The notes under the pieces are model-generated. The model searched no databases, was not told where the DNA came from, and saw only the letters and a list, made by a program, of their open reading frames with translations. Of a stretch of DNA of 64,000 nucleotides, positions 33,570-42,159 are shown piece by piece. This DNA comes from Georgenia soli (GTDB lineage: Bacteria; Actinomycetota; Actinomycetes; Actinomycetales; Actinomycetaceae). A program made the position numbers and the translations under genes. The stretch's first letter is position 1, and each line of letters opens with the position of its first letter. The DNA lies in contig NZ_PDJI01000004.1 of the NCBI RefSeq assembly GCF_002563695.1, positions 3,534,001 through 3,598,000 on the forward strand. The letters are read 5' to 3'.

Positions 33570-34973
33570 ATGGCCATCCCTCCGGCCGGAACCCCTGGCG
33601 TCCGGCGCCGAGACCTCCGCGGTCTGACCGTGCGCCGGCGCCAGCGGGTGGGGAGCGACCGGCTCCACGTCACCAACGAGGACGGTCTCGAGCTCGGCTG
33701 GTACGACCTCCTCGACCAGCAGGTGCACGCGGCCAGTCCGGGCGTCGCGGCGGTGCTCGCCGAGGTCGATCACTGGATGAGGACCTGGGGCGACGACGAC
33801 GGAGGCACCCGTCCCGGCGGGGATCCCGAGGTGGGGCCGGAGTCGGGTCCGGCGGTCTCTAGCTCGGACGTCGGAGCCGAGCCGGAGCGTGGGCGCGGAG
33901 GCAACGGCGTCGCCGCCGCGCCGCCCTCGGTGCTGCCGCCGCCGGACCCCCGCACACGGGTGCGGATCCGGCGCCTGCGCGGCGCACCGGAGCCGTATGC
34001 CCCTGCGCCAGCACCCGGGAAGGACACGGCGCTGCCGACCACTTCCGGTCCGGTGCGGGGGCCTGCCGATGGGGTGCTGGCGCCGCAGGCCCACCAGCTC
34101 ATCGCCCGTGCGTTCGCCGGCGACGCCCCACCGCCACCGCCGGCGCAGCTGCTCACGCGTCCGCCGTCACCGCCGGCACCGTCAGTGGCGCCAGCGCCAG
34201 CGCCAGCGCCAGTGCCAGCGCTGGCACCAGCGCCCACGTTGCCGCCGCCGCCGTCGCGGCGAGGCGCGGGCGACGGAGTTCCTCGCCCGGCGCCACCGGG
34301 GCCCCGGCGAACGTCAGCCAGGGAGCGCCGCCGTCCCACATCCGCGGAACCCTTCGATCTCGTAGGCCGCCGTCCCGGGGCGATGGCGTGGGAGCAGGCG
34401 GAGGCCCTGCGTTCGCAGGCTCCGGTGCGCACCTTCCTCGGCCGGCTCACCGACGCGCACACGGAGGAGAGGTCGTGGCGGGTCGGCGCCAAGGGGGAGG
34501 AGGCCGTGGCCGACCAGCTCGCCCGGCTGCGCGGACGCGACCCCCGCTGGGGCTACCTCAACGCGGTTCCCGTCGGCACCAGGGGCTCCGACATCGACCA
34601 CGTCATCATGGGGCCGGGCGGCGTGTTCACGATCAACGCGAAGCACCATCCGGGCGGCAAGGTCTGGGTGGCGGGCACCACGCTGATGGTCAACGGCAAG
34701 AAGCGGCCCTACATCCGCAACGCTGTGCACGAGGGGGACCGGGCGTCACGGCTGCTCAGCGCAGCGTGCGGATTCCACGTGAGCGTGTTCCCCATGATCG
34801 TGCTGGTCGGACACGCCAGCCTCACGATCAGGACACCGCCCGAGGGGGTGCTCCTCGTGAACCGGCGCCAGCTTTCCAAGTTCCTCCGGCGGCTTCCCGA
34901 CGCGGTGCCCCCGTCAGAGCTGGGGGTGATCCTGGACCAGGCACGGATCTCGACGACCTGGTCGAGTCGCTGA
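33570..34973 (+). CDS. NERD (nuclease-related) domain protein with long proline-rich linker
   Basis: A 467-residue protein. An N-terminal module (about 1-75: RRRDLRGLTVRRRQRVGSDRLHV, LELGWYDLLDQQVHA) precedes a disordered Pro/Ala/Gly linker (about 80-290) with APAPAPAPVPALAPAPT encoded by repeated CCAGCG hexamers. The C-terminal NERD domain (about 315-450) shows WRVGAKGEEAVADQL, then GSDIDHVIMGPGGVFTINAKHH. The IDHV...NAKHH positions correspond to the D...(E)xK nuclease core, with N where the acid is usually E. NERD proteins are presumed DNA-processing. ATG 33570 has GGGAGC upstream. It is monocistronic. Confidence 0.83.
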   Translation: MAIPPAGTPGVRRRDLRGLTVRRRQRVGSDRLHVTNEDGLELGWYDLLDQQVHAASPGVAAVLAEVDHWMRTWGDDDGGTRPGGDPEVGPESGPAVSSSDVGAEPERGRGGNGVAAAPPSVLPPPDPRTRVRIRRLRGAPEPYAPAPAPGKDTALPTTSGPVRGPADGVLAPQAHQLIARAFAGDAPPPPPAQLLTRPPSPPAPSVAPAPAPAPVPALAPAPTLPPPPSRRGAGDGVPRPAPPGPRRTSARERRRPTSAEPFDLVGRRPGAMAWEQAEALRSQAPVRTFLGRLTDAHTEERSWRVGAKGEEAVADQLARLRGRDPRWGYLNAVPVGTRGSDIDHVIMGPGGVFTINAKHHPGGKVWVAGTTLMVNGKKRPYIRNAVHEGDRASRLLSAACGFHVSVFPMIVLVGHASLTIRTPPEGVLLVNRRQLSKFLRRLPDAVPPSELGVILDQARISTTWSSR

Positions 34974-35017
34974 GCACGCGCCAGCGAATCGTGCCCGTCG
35001 GCGCGGGCGATCGCCTC

Positions 35018-36013
35018 TCACGCTCGCGTGCCGGTGACAGCCACGGCGGGAGGCGAGACGGTGGTCTCCGGGTGCGTCCCGGTCGCCCTCGGGCGCTCCG
35101 ACGTCGTTCCGAGAGATTCGGGCGGCGGGGCGGTCTCGGCAGAGCGCCTGGAGGAGATCGGCTGCGCCCCGACGACGGCGGCCATCGCCAGCGCGAACCC
35201 GGTCGCCTGCAGGCCGGTCAGGTCCTGATCGAGCACCAGCCAGCCGAGCAGCGTGGCGACGCCGGGGGAGACCAGCCCGAGGAACGACGTCGCGGAGACG
35301 GGCAGGCTGCCGAGCCCGCGGAACCAGAGCAGGTACCCGCCGAGCGTCCCGACGAGGGCGAGCCAGCCGTACCCGGCCAGCGCCGGAGCGTCCACCGGCG
35401 GTGGGGCCCCCTCCGCGGCGAGGGCCAGCGGCAGCAGCACCAGCCCGCCCGCGGTCAGCTGCCACGCCGTGAACGTGACCGGGCCGACGGGCCGCCCCCA
35501 CCGCTTCGTCAGCACGATCCCGGCGGCCATGGACACGGTGCCGGCCAGCCCCGCGGCGACCCCGACGGCGTCGAGCGCGGCGTCCGCCCGCAGCACCATC
35601 AGGGCCACACCGACCAGGCCGAGCACGCCGAACCCGAGGCGGGCGCGGGTCGGTCGTTCACCGAGAACGAGGGCGCCGAGCCCGGCGACCAGCAGCGGCG
35701 AGGCCCCGCCGAGCGTCGCCGCGACCCCGCCCGGCAACCGGTAGGCCGCCACGAAGAGCAGTGCGAAGAAGGCGCCGATGTTCATGGTGCCGAGCACGGC
35801 GGCCCGCCACCACCACCCGCCGTGGGGAAGCCGTCGGGTGAGGGCCAGGATGACCAGCCCGGCCGGCAGGGCGCGGATGACGCCGAGCCACAGCGGGTGC
35901 CCGGGCGGCAGGAGCTCGGTGGTGACGAGATAGGTGCTGCCCCACACGGCCGGCGCGAGGGCGGTCGTCGCGGTGAGGGCGAGGGCGGAGGAGCGGCCGG
36001 GCGATCGGGACAT
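35018..36013 (-). CDS. EamA-family (DMT) membrane transporter
   Basis: A 331-residue, ten-helix drug/metabolite transporter with two EamA repeats. Repeat one starts ALAPAVWGSTYLVTTELLPPGHPLWLGVIRALPAG and repeat two starts GVAAGLAGTVSMAAGIVLTKRW; the turn VLGERPTRARLGFGVLGLVGVALM is characteristic. About 50 C-terminal residues are a polar tail. ATG 36013 has AAGGAG six bases upstream. It is divergent from a MarR gene, sharing an intergenic region with GTTGAA repeats, so MarR is the likely regulator. The substrate is unknown. Confidence 0.91.
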   Translation of the reverse strand: MSRSPGRSSALALTATTALAPAVWGSTYLVTTELLPPGHPLWLGVIRALPAGLVILALTRRLPHGGWWWRAAVLGTMNIGAFFALLFVAAYRLPGGVAATLGGASPLLVAGLGALVLGERPTRARLGFGVLGLVGVALMVLRADAALDAVGVAAGLAGTVSMAAGIVLTKRWGRPVGPVTFTAWQLTAGGLVLLPLALAAEGAPPPVDAPALAGYGWLALVGTLGGYLLWFRGLGSLPVSATSFLGLVSPGVATLLGWLVLDQDLTGLQATGFALAMAAVVGAQPISSRRSAETAPPPESLGTTSERPRATGTHPETTVSPPAVAVTGTRA

Positions 36014-36028
36014 CGCCAACTCCTTAAT

Positions 36029-36094
36029 GTTGAAGTGTTGAATGCTGAGGACAGTACGCCTGCGTTAGGATGCCGTCAAACAGTTCAACGTTGA
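36029..36094. promoter_or_regulatory. Divergent EamA/MarR promoter region with GTTGAA/TTCAAC motifs
   Basis: GTTGAA occurs at 36029-36034 and 36037-36042 as a direct repeat eight bases apart, next to the EamA start, and TCAACGTTGA at 36085-36094 is a perfect 10-bp palindrome 10 bases before the MarR start. These are good candidates for MarR binding at both promoters. Confidence 0.6.
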
Positions 36095-36104
36095 GGGGTT
36101 TCGC

Positions 36105-36608
36105 ATGGAGGACAGGGTCGACCGGTACCTCACGCAGTGGCGTGCGGTGCGCCCGGAGCTCGACACGGCGCCGATGGGGGTCGTGGGGAGGCTGAGCCGC
36201 GCGGCGCAGCTGCTGGACCGCGAGCTCCGCACCTTCTTCACCGCGAACGACCTGCAGCCCGGGGAGTTCGACATCCTCGCCACGCTCCGCCGCTCCGGGG
36301 AGCCCTACCGCCTCACGCCGGGGGCGCTCGTGAGCACGTCCATGGTGACGTCCGGCGCGATCACCAACCGGCTGGACCACCTGGTGGCCAAGGGCTACGT
36401 CACGCGCGAGACCGACCCGGCGAACCGGCGCTCGGTCCTCATCACGCTCACGGACGCCGGGCGCGAGAAGGTCGACGCCGTCGTCGGCGAGCACCTGGAG
36501 AACGAGCGCCGGCTGCTGTCCGCGCTGACGCCCGCGGAGCAGGACCGGCTCGCGAACCTGCTGCGCAAGCTGCTGGTCGGGCGGGGGGACGTCCCGGACG
36601 GCGCCTGA
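36105..36608 (+). CDS. MarR-family transcriptional regulator
   Basis: A 167-residue winged-helix dimer. It has GVVGRLSRAAQLLDRELRTFFTANDL, the DNA-binding part SMVTSGAITNRLDHLVAKGYVTRETDPANRRSVLITLTDAG with the conserved wing DPANRR, and a dimerisation helix at the C-terminus. It is divergent from the EamA exporter and probably controls both genes through the palindromes between them. The K+ channel gene follows 50 bases downstream. Confidence 0.93.
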   Translation: MEDRVDRYLTQWRAVRPELDTAPMGVVGRLSRAAQLLDRELRTFFTANDLQPGEFDILATLRRSGEPYRLTPGALVSTSMVTSGAITNRLDHLVAKGYVTRETDPANRRSVLITLTDAGREKVDAVVGEHLENERRLLSALTPAEQDRLANLLRKLLVGRGDVPDGA

Positions 36609-36658
36609 CTCCGACGGCGGCTGCGAAGCCGCCACGCCGGTGCCAGGAAGGGCGGAAC

Positions 36659-37351
36659 ATGGTGCCCACCATGAGCGGTGCGCCCACCCCCGATCGCAGG
36701 AGTCGCCGTCGGCTCCGGCGCCTGGCGCTGCTGCGCCCGCTGCTGATCGCCGTCGTGCTCGTGGTGGTCTACTACCTCTGGCCGGCCAACGCGCGACGCA
36801 GCACCGCCACCCTGGCGCCGGTGGTGCTCATCATCGCCGTGCTGGTGGGCCTGCTCATGTGGCAGGTGCGGGCCATCTCGATGTCCCGGGCGCCGCGCCT
36901 TCGCGCGGTCGAGGCCCTGGCTACGTCGATCCCGCTCTTCGTCGTGCTCTTCGCGGGCTTCTACGCGAACCTCTCGGCCTACGAGCCGGAGTCGTTCACC
37001 GAGCAGCTCGACCGCACCGACGCGCTGTACTTCACCGTCACCACGCTCGCCACGGTGGGCTTCGGCGACATCACCGCCGTCACCGAGACGGCCCGGGTCG
37101 CCGTCACCGTCCAGATGGTCTCAGGCCTCGTGCTGCTCGGCGTGGGGGTCAAGGTGGTTCTCGGCGCGGCGGAGTCCGGGGTGCGCCGCGCCGGTCTCCC
37201 GGCGGGGTGGCTGCCCATGGCTGGGGCCGGAGCGCCGGACGTCGTCGGGCGTCCGGACGTCGTCGACGGTCCTGACGACGTCGCAGCCCGGGACGACGCC
37301 CACCCTCGCCAGGGCGAGGGTGGCAGAGCGGACGACGGCGGGGCCACCTGA
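36659..37351 (+). CDS. Two-TM potassium channel family protein
   Basis: A 230-residue membrane protein. Two helices (LLRPLLIAVVLVVVYYLW and VVLIIAVLVGLLMW) precede a second pair flanking the pore: LATSIPLFVVLFAGFYANL, the pore loop YFTVTTLATVGFGDITAV and VAVTVQMVSGLVLLGVGVKVVLG. The selectivity filter TVGFGD replaces the usual TVGYGD, a natural variant in ion-channel-2 families. The C-terminus is a disordered Gly/Asp tail with no RCK domain. ATG 36659 follows AGGAAGGG. Confidence 0.9.
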   Translation: MVPTMSGAPTPDRRSRRRLRRLALLRPLLIAVVLVVVYYLWPANARRSTATLAPVVLIIAVLVGLLMWQVRAISMSRAPRLRAVEALATSIPLFVVLFAGFYANLSAYEPESFTEQLDRTDALYFTVTTLATVGFGDITAVTETARVAVTVQMVSGLVLLGVGVKVVLGAAESGVRRAGLPAGWLPMAGAGAPDVVGRPDVVDGPDDVAARDDAHPRQGEGGRADDGGAT

Positions 37352-37379
37352 CCGCCGTCGCCCGCTCAGGTCGGGGTGG

Positions 37380-38153
37380 TCACCAGGTGCTGGCGCCCCG
37401 CAGGACGGCGTCCGAGCCGCCGTCGACGAAGACGACCTGGCCGCACAGGTGGGTGTTCTCCTCGCCGGTGAGCCAGGCGATGAGGTTGCCGACGACCTCG
37501 GGCTTCGCGATGCCGTTGAGCGGCATGGGCACCGTCTGGAGCAGGGCGGCCTTGGCCTCGTCGGTGGCGATGAGGTCGGTGACCATGGGGGTCTCGATGA
37601 TGCCGGGGGCGACCGCGTTGAGCGGGATGCCGGCGCCCGCCCACTCGGGGGTGGCGGCCTGGCGGCGCACCCACAGCGCCAGCCCGCGCTTGCTGGTCCC
37701 GTAGATCTGGCCGGCGCGCTCGTCCGCGGCGAGCTCGGCGGCGCGGGCGACGGCGTCGTCCTCGGTCCCGTCGAGCAGCAGCGAGAGCAGCTCCTCGTCC
37801 GGCGGGAAGAGCGAGGCCATGGACGCGACGGCGACGGCGCGCGGCGCGGGGGACCCGGCCAGCAGCGGCCGCAGCCCCTCAAGCGTGGCGATCGCGCCGT
37901 AGTAGTTCACGCGCACGGTGGCGACGGTCGGGGAGGACAGGCCGGCGCAGGCGATGATCGCGTCGATGCGGCCGTCGGTGCGCTCGCGGACGTCCTCGAC
38001 CATGGAGGCGCGCCCGGCGGCGGTGGACAGGTCGGCGTCGATGTCGGAGCCGGCGAGGTCCACGCCAAGGACGCGATGGCCGCGGCCCGTGAGGATCTCG
38101 GTGGTGACGAGGCCGATGCCGGAGGCGGCGCCGGTGACGACGTAGGTGCTCAT
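37380..38153 (-). CDS. SDR-family oxidoreductase (hydroxysteroid/coniferyl-alcohol dehydrogenase-like)
   Basis: A 257-residue classical short-chain dehydrogenase. The cofactor loop is VVTGAASGIGLVTTEIL, NADH is suggested by Asp at the end of strand two (LGVDLAGSD), and the catalytic motif is YGTSKRG with the Ser in VAVASMASLF; GIIETPMV is the usual PG-motif helix. The insertion between Ser and Tyr (PPDEELLSLLLDGTEDDAVARAAEL) is longer than in most SDRs and resembles 3-alpha-hydroxysteroid and coniferyl-alcohol dehydrogenases. Substrate unproven. Confidence 0.9.
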   Translation of the reverse strand: MSTYVVTGAASGIGLVTTEILTGRGHRVLGVDLAGSDIDADLSTAAGRASMVEDVRERTDGRIDAIIACAGLSSPTVATVRVNYYGAIATLEGLRPLLAGSPAPRAVAVASMASLFPPDEELLSLLLDGTEDDAVARAAELAADERAGQIYGTSKRGLALWVRRQAATPEWAGAGIPLNAVAPGIIETPMVTDLIATDEAKAALLQTVPMPLNGIAKPEVVGNLIAWLTGEENTHLCGQVVFVDGGSDAVLRGASTW

Positions 38154-38328
38154 GACGACCCTTTCGGTAGGTGGGTCCTGCTGTCTCCGAAACTACGGGG
38201 CGCCGCAGGCTGAGGGACCGGACCATGGGCCCACCGCCGGGTATGGCGCCGTCGCCGCTGGCGTCGAGGCCCGCGGTTCACCCGTCCGGGGTGAGCCGCC
38301 GGAGGGAACGCGGTGCCACCATCGCGGC

Positions 38329-39174
38329 ATGAGCAGCAGCGACGGTGCCGGGTGGACCTCCGGCGCCGTGCGGGTGGGCGGGTGGACCGTCCGCTACCGG
38401 CAGGGCGGGGACGCCGCCGCGGGCGTCCCGATCGTCCACGTCCACGGGTTCGGCATCTCCGGCGCTTACCTGATGCCGACGGCGCGGCTCCTCACGCCCG
38501 TCGGCCTCAACATCGTGCCGGACCTGCCCGGGTACGGGCGCAGCGAGCGACCGTCGCGGCCCCTCGGGATCCCCGCCCTGGCCCGCACCCTGCTCGCCCT
38601 GCTCGACGAGCTCGGGCTGGAGAAGGCGGTCCTCCTGGGCAACTCGATGGGGTGCCCGGTGGCCCTCGAGGTCGCGCACGCCGCGCCCCACCGGGTGCAC
38701 CGGCTGGTGCTGGTCTCCCCTGCCGGCGGCGCCCACAACCAGCCGCTCGCTCGCGCCCTGGTCCAGCTGGGGATCGATGCCGTGCGGGAGAGCCCGCGAA
38801 TGGCGCGCGTGGCGGTCCCGGACTACGTCCGGTTCGGTCCGGTGAGCGCGCTGCGCCTGTTCGCCCAGCTGATCCGGTTCCCCTCGCAGGCACGGCTCCT
38901 GCGGACCCCGGTTCCCGCGCTCGCGGTCATCGGCACCCGCGACCCGCTGATGCCGCCGCCCTACCGGGTCCGTGAGGTGGCGAGCCTGGCACCCGAGCAC
39001 GACGCGGTCGTGCTCATCGAGGGTGCCGCGCACGCGCTCAACTTCAGCCATCCCGGCGAGCTCGCCAACGTCGTCGGCTCGTGGCTCGGGGGGCGCCCCA
39101 TCCGGGACGACCCGGACCAGCCGGGGCTCGCCCGCGTGCTGGCGGTCCCGCGCCTCCTCGAGCCGGCGGGGTGA
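38329..39174 (+). CDS. Alpha/beta-fold hydrolase
   Basis: A 281-residue hydrolase, probably cytoplasmic. The oxyanion loop is HVHGFGISG, the nucleophile elbow GNSMG with Ser106, the acid in VIGTRDPLMPP and the base in EGAAHALNFSHP. This pattern fits MhpC-like C-C bond hydrolases and haloperoxidase-like esterases; the substrate cannot be told. ATG 38329 is preferred from the family N-terminus. An AraC-type regulator gene begins 50 bases downstream on the same strand. Confidence 0.88.
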   Translation: MSSSDGAGWTSGAVRVGGWTVRYRQGGDAAAGVPIVHVHGFGISGAYLMPTARLLTPVGLNIVPDLPGYGRSERPSRPLGIPALARTLLALLDELGLEKAVLLGNSMGCPVALEVAHAAPHRVHRLVLVSPAGGAHNQPLARALVQLGIDAVRESPRMARVAVPDYVRFGPVSALRLFAQLIRFPSQARLLRTPVPALAVIGTRDPLMPPPYRVREVASLAPEHDAVVLIEGAAHALNFSHPGELANVVGSWLGGRPIRDDPDQPGLARVLAVPRLLEPAG

Positions 39175-39223
39175 GGCGGCCGAGGTGCTGGAGATGCCGG
39201 GGCACCCGTAGCAGGATCGTGCC

Positions 39224-39667
39224 GTGAGCCGGGAGTCGGAGCAGACCAACCGCCGGCTGCTGCGCGCCCGCGACGCGATGGACCGCGCCTACACCGAGCC
39301 GCTGGACGTCCCGGCGCTGGCTCGCATCGCGCTGGTGTCCGACGCGCACTTCATCCGTACCTTCAAGGACACCTTCGGCGAGACCCCGCACCGCTACCTC
39401 CAGCGCCGGCGGGTGGAGCGCGCGATGAGCCTGCTGCGCGAGACCGACCGCTCGGTCACCGACATCTGCATGAGCGTGGGGTTCACCAGTCTCGGCACGT
39501 TCAGCCGGACCTTCCGCGAGATCGTCGGGACGTCGCCGAGCGAGTTCCGTGCCGCAGGTCCTGCCCTGCCGGTGCCCACGTGCTTCGTCAAGCGGTGGAG
39601 CAGGCCGAGCAGCCTCGGAGAGAGCTCGGGCCCACCCCCGAGCTCACCCGCGCCCCTACGGGCGTGA
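39224..39667 (+). CDS. Single-domain AraC-family transcriptional regulator
   Basis: A 147-residue protein containing only the AraC double HTH (residues about 10-110: LDVPALARIALVSDAHFIRTFKDTFGETPHRYLQRRRVERAM and a second HTH around SVTDICMSVGFTSLGTFSRTF). There is no ligand-binding domain, so control is probably by level or by a partner. GTG 39224 is the start. In related genomes such short AraC proteins often precede a VOC protein like the one at 40368; here a minus-strand holin gene separates them. Confidence 0.9.
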   Translation: MSRESEQTNRRLLRARDAMDRAYTEPLDVPALARIALVSDAHFIRTFKDTFGETPHRYLQRRRVERAMSLLRETDRSVTDICMSVGFTSLGTFSRTFREIVGTSPSEFRAAGPALPVPTCFVKRWSRPSSLGESSGPPPSSPAPLRA

Positions 39668-39706
39668 GCACGAGCGACAGGCCCTCCGACGACCTGTCCA
39701 CCGCAA

Positions 39707-40117
39707 CTACGGGCGTCCGGGCTTGCCGGTGCCCCCTCGCTCAGCGGCCTTCTCCTTCAGGAAGATCATCGGCAGGAGGAGCGTGCCGAGGGCAGTCACC
39801 AGCCAGACGATGACGGTTCCGAGGATCCAGCCCTTGGCGCCGGTGATCCTCAGCCCGTCCGACACGAGCGTCGCCAGGGCCAGTGCCACCAGCGTCGAGA
39901 CCAGCCCGATGCCGCCCAGGAACGACGGCGCGAAGCGGGCGGTCGTCTTCGCGATGAAGGGCGAGAGCACGCTCTGCGCCACGGTGAACACCAGCACGGC
40001 GACGACGAAGCCCGACGCCGACAGCACGAAGTCGCCGTCCAGCAGCCAGGTCGCGACCAGGAGCCCGAGCGCCGCCGAGACGAGGAAGATCAGCGCCCGG
40101 ATGAGCAGACGGATCAT
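39707..40117 (-). CDS. Phage-holin-superfamily-IV-like membrane protein
   Basis: A 136-residue four-helix membrane protein: LLIRALIFLVSAALGLLVATWLL, ASGFVVAVLVFTVAQSVL, FLGGIGLVSTLVALALATLV and ILGTVIVWLVTALGTLLLPMIFL. The order matches the family IV holin-like proteins that are common as chromosomal genes with no phage nearby; no endolysin or other phage gene is seen. ATG 40117 has GGAAGGGAGC upstream. It lies in the opposite direction between the AraC and VOC genes. Confidence 0.83.
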   Translation of the reverse strand: MIRLLIRALIFLVSAALGLLVATWLLDGDFVLSASGFVVAVLVFTVAQSVLSPFIAKTTARFAPSFLGGIGLVSTLVALALATLVSDGLRITGAKGWILGTVIVWLVTALGTLLLPMIFLKEKAAERGGTGKPGRP

Positions 40118-40367
40118 GATGCTCCCTTCCGGCCACAGCCCTGTGGCACCTCCAGGGTACGGCGGTCCCGCGCCGTTCCGTAGAGGGTTGCGGCACGCAG
40201 CGAGGTGCCCGGGCCGTGAACCTCCTCGACGTCGTCGTCCCCGGTCGACCGGCGGCCCGGGGTGCGGCGATCGAGCAGTTTCGGAGAAGCCGCGCGTCGG
40301 CGGGCCTCGGTAGCGTCGTGCCCTGTCAGCCGCCGGACCGCCGGCGGCCCGAACCGGGAGACCGACG

Positions 40368-40790
40368 ATGATCACCTCGCTTCGCATCAGCCAGCTCTAC
40401 GTTCTCGACCAGGACCAGGCGCTCGACTTCTACGTCGGCACGCTCGGTCTCGAGGTCGGCGACGACATGGAGCTCGGGTTCATGCGGTGGCTCACCGTGA
40501 AGACGCCCGACGGCCGCCACGTCCTGCTCGAGCGCCCGGGTCCGCCGTCGATGGACGAGGCCACGGCCGAGCAGGTCCGCGACCTGGTGACCAAGGGTGC
40601 CGCCGGCGGCCACCTCTTCTTCATCACCGAGGACGCCCAGGCCATGTACGAGCGGCTGGTCGAGCGCGGCGTCGACATCACCGACGAACCGACCGCCCGC
40701 CCCTACGGCCTCGACTTCGGCCTGCGGGACCCGTTCGGCAACCACATCCGCGTCACCGAGCTCGCCGACGTCCCGACGTCGCAGGTGTGA
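40368..40790 (+). CDS. VOC-family (glyoxalase/bleomycin-resistance-like) protein
   Basis: A 140-residue dimeric VOC protein. Repeat one is LRISQLYVLDQDQALDFYVGTLGLEVGDDMELG; repeat two includes HLFFITEDAQAMYERLVERGVDI and the closing LRDPFGNHIRVTELA. The His/Glu metal ligands expected in glyoxalase I are only partly present, so resistance-protein- or dioxygenase-like function is possible. It starts at ATG 40368, six bases after a weak GGGAGACCG site. Confidence 0.9.
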   Translation: MITSLRISQLYVLDQDQALDFYVGTLGLEVGDDMELGFMRWLTVKTPDGRHVLLERPGPPSMDEATAEQVRDLVTKGAAGGHLFFITEDAQAMYERLVERGVDITDEPTARPYGLDFGLRDPFGNHIRVTELADVPTSQV

Positions 40791-40826
40791 CGACGCCGCC
40801 GTGCTAGCGTCCGCCGGGAGGTGGAC

Positions 40827-42065
40827 ATGGGTGTGACGCTGGCCGTCGCCGCAGGTGTCGTGGCACTCGCCGTGGCCGGGGTGCTCCTGGTCCGCCGGGC
40901 GACCGCGCGACGTCGGCTGCGCGCGCTGGTGAGCGTCGTCGTCGTGCTCGCGGTGGTCGCCGGCGGCGTGCTGGTGTGGGCACGGCTGATGCTCGACGAG
41001 TCCGGCGTGGCCCGTGCTCTCGTCTGGATGGAGTCCGACACCGGTGACTGGCGTCGCTTCGACTCCCGGCCCGTTCCCGCCGGCGACCACACGCTCGAGC
41101 TACGGGAGGCGCCGGACGGCGCGATCCTCAGCTCCGACGTCGACGGAAGAAGCCTCGAGGAGCTGCTCCAGGAGACCGGGTCGACGGCGTTCATCGTGCT
41201 CCGGGGCGACGACGTTCTGGTCGAGCAGTACCTGAACGGCTCGTCGGCGACGGCGACACAGACGTCCTTCTCGGTGGCCAAGTCCTTCCTCTCCACCCTG
41301 CTCGGCATCGCGATTGACCGTGGCGAGATCGGGAGCCTCGACGATCCGGTCACCGACTACGTCCCCGAGCTGGCCGACCGGGACGAGCGGTTCGAGCAGA
41401 TCACGCTGCGCCACCTGGTCTCGATGTCCTCCGGCCTGCGGTACGAGGAGCAGGGGTTGCCCTGGAGCGACGACGCGACGACGTACTACGCGCCGGACCT
41501 GCGCGCGGTCGCGCTCTCCGCCGAGGTGGCCGGACCGCCGGGGGAGCGGTTCCACTACAACAACTACAACCCGCTGCTGACCGGGCTGGTGCTCGAGCGT
41601 GCGACCGGCATGAGCGTGGCCGAGTACATGTCCGAGGTGCTGTGGCAGCCGATGGGCGCCGGGGCGGACGGCTCGTGGAGCATCGACAGCACCGAGAGCG
41701 GCTTCGAGAAGATGGAGAGCGGCGTCAACGCCCGCGCCATGGACTTCGCTGGGTTCGGCTACCTCGCCGCCCACGAGGGTGTGGTCGACGGCCGTCAGGT
41801 CGTCTCCGCGGCGTGGCTGCAGGAGGCGACGGCGGAGGACCTCACGACCGACCCGGCCGCGCAGTACCAGTACGGCTGGTGGATCGACGTCGAGAGGGAC
41901 GGCCGCTTCTACGCCCACGGCAACCATGGGCAGTTCGTCTACGTCGATCCGGCGACGGACGTCGTGGTGGTCCGGCTGGGCTCCGGCTACGGGATCGAGC
42001 CGGACGCCTGGGTCGAGGTGCTCCGGACGGTGGCCGACGACGTCGGTGGGTCTGCCGGTCGTTGA
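40827..42065 (+). CDS. Membrane-anchored class C beta-lactamase-like serine hydrolase
   Basis: A 412-residue penicillin-binding-fold hydrolase. Two N-terminal hydrophobic segments (about 2-22 and 33-52) anchor it to the membrane. The active site has Ser149-x-x-Lys152 in SFSVAKSFL, YNNYN as the Tyr motif and HGNHGQF as the HxG in place of KTG. Such proteins are esterases or D-amino-acid amidases as often as beta-lactamases. ATG 40827 follows GGGAGG five bases away; GTG 40821 is in frame. It is monocistronic. Confidence 0.9.
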   Translation: MGVTLAVAAGVVALAVAGVLLVRRATARRRLRALVSVVVVLAVVAGGVLVWARLMLDESGVARALVWMESDTGDWRRFDSRPVPAGDHTLELREAPDGAILSSDVDGRSLEELLQETGSTAFIVLRGDDVLVEQYLNGSSATATQTSFSVAKSFLSTLLGIAIDRGEIGSLDDPVTDYVPELADRDERFEQITLRHLVSMSSGLRYEEQGLPWSDDATTYYAPDLRAVALSAEVAGPPGERFHYNNYNPLLTGLVLERATGMSVAEYMSEVLWQPMGAGADGSWSIDSTESGFEKMESGVNARAMDFAGFGYLAAHEGVVDGRQVVSAAWLQEATAEDLTTDPAAQYQYGWWIDVERDGRFYAHGNHGQFVYVDPATDVVVVRLGSGYGIEPDAWVEVLRTVADDVGGSAGR

Positions 42066-42159
42066 GCCGGCCGTGCGTGGCGGTCGGTATGCGGTCGCCC
42101 CTGCCGACAACCGGCAGGGGCGACGCCCGTCGTGGACCTGACGGGGCCTCAGAGCCTGT

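Noticed and set aside
39707..40117. Holin gene as evidence of a prophage
   Set aside because: No other phage gene is nearby, and this holin family is common as isolated chromosomal genes.
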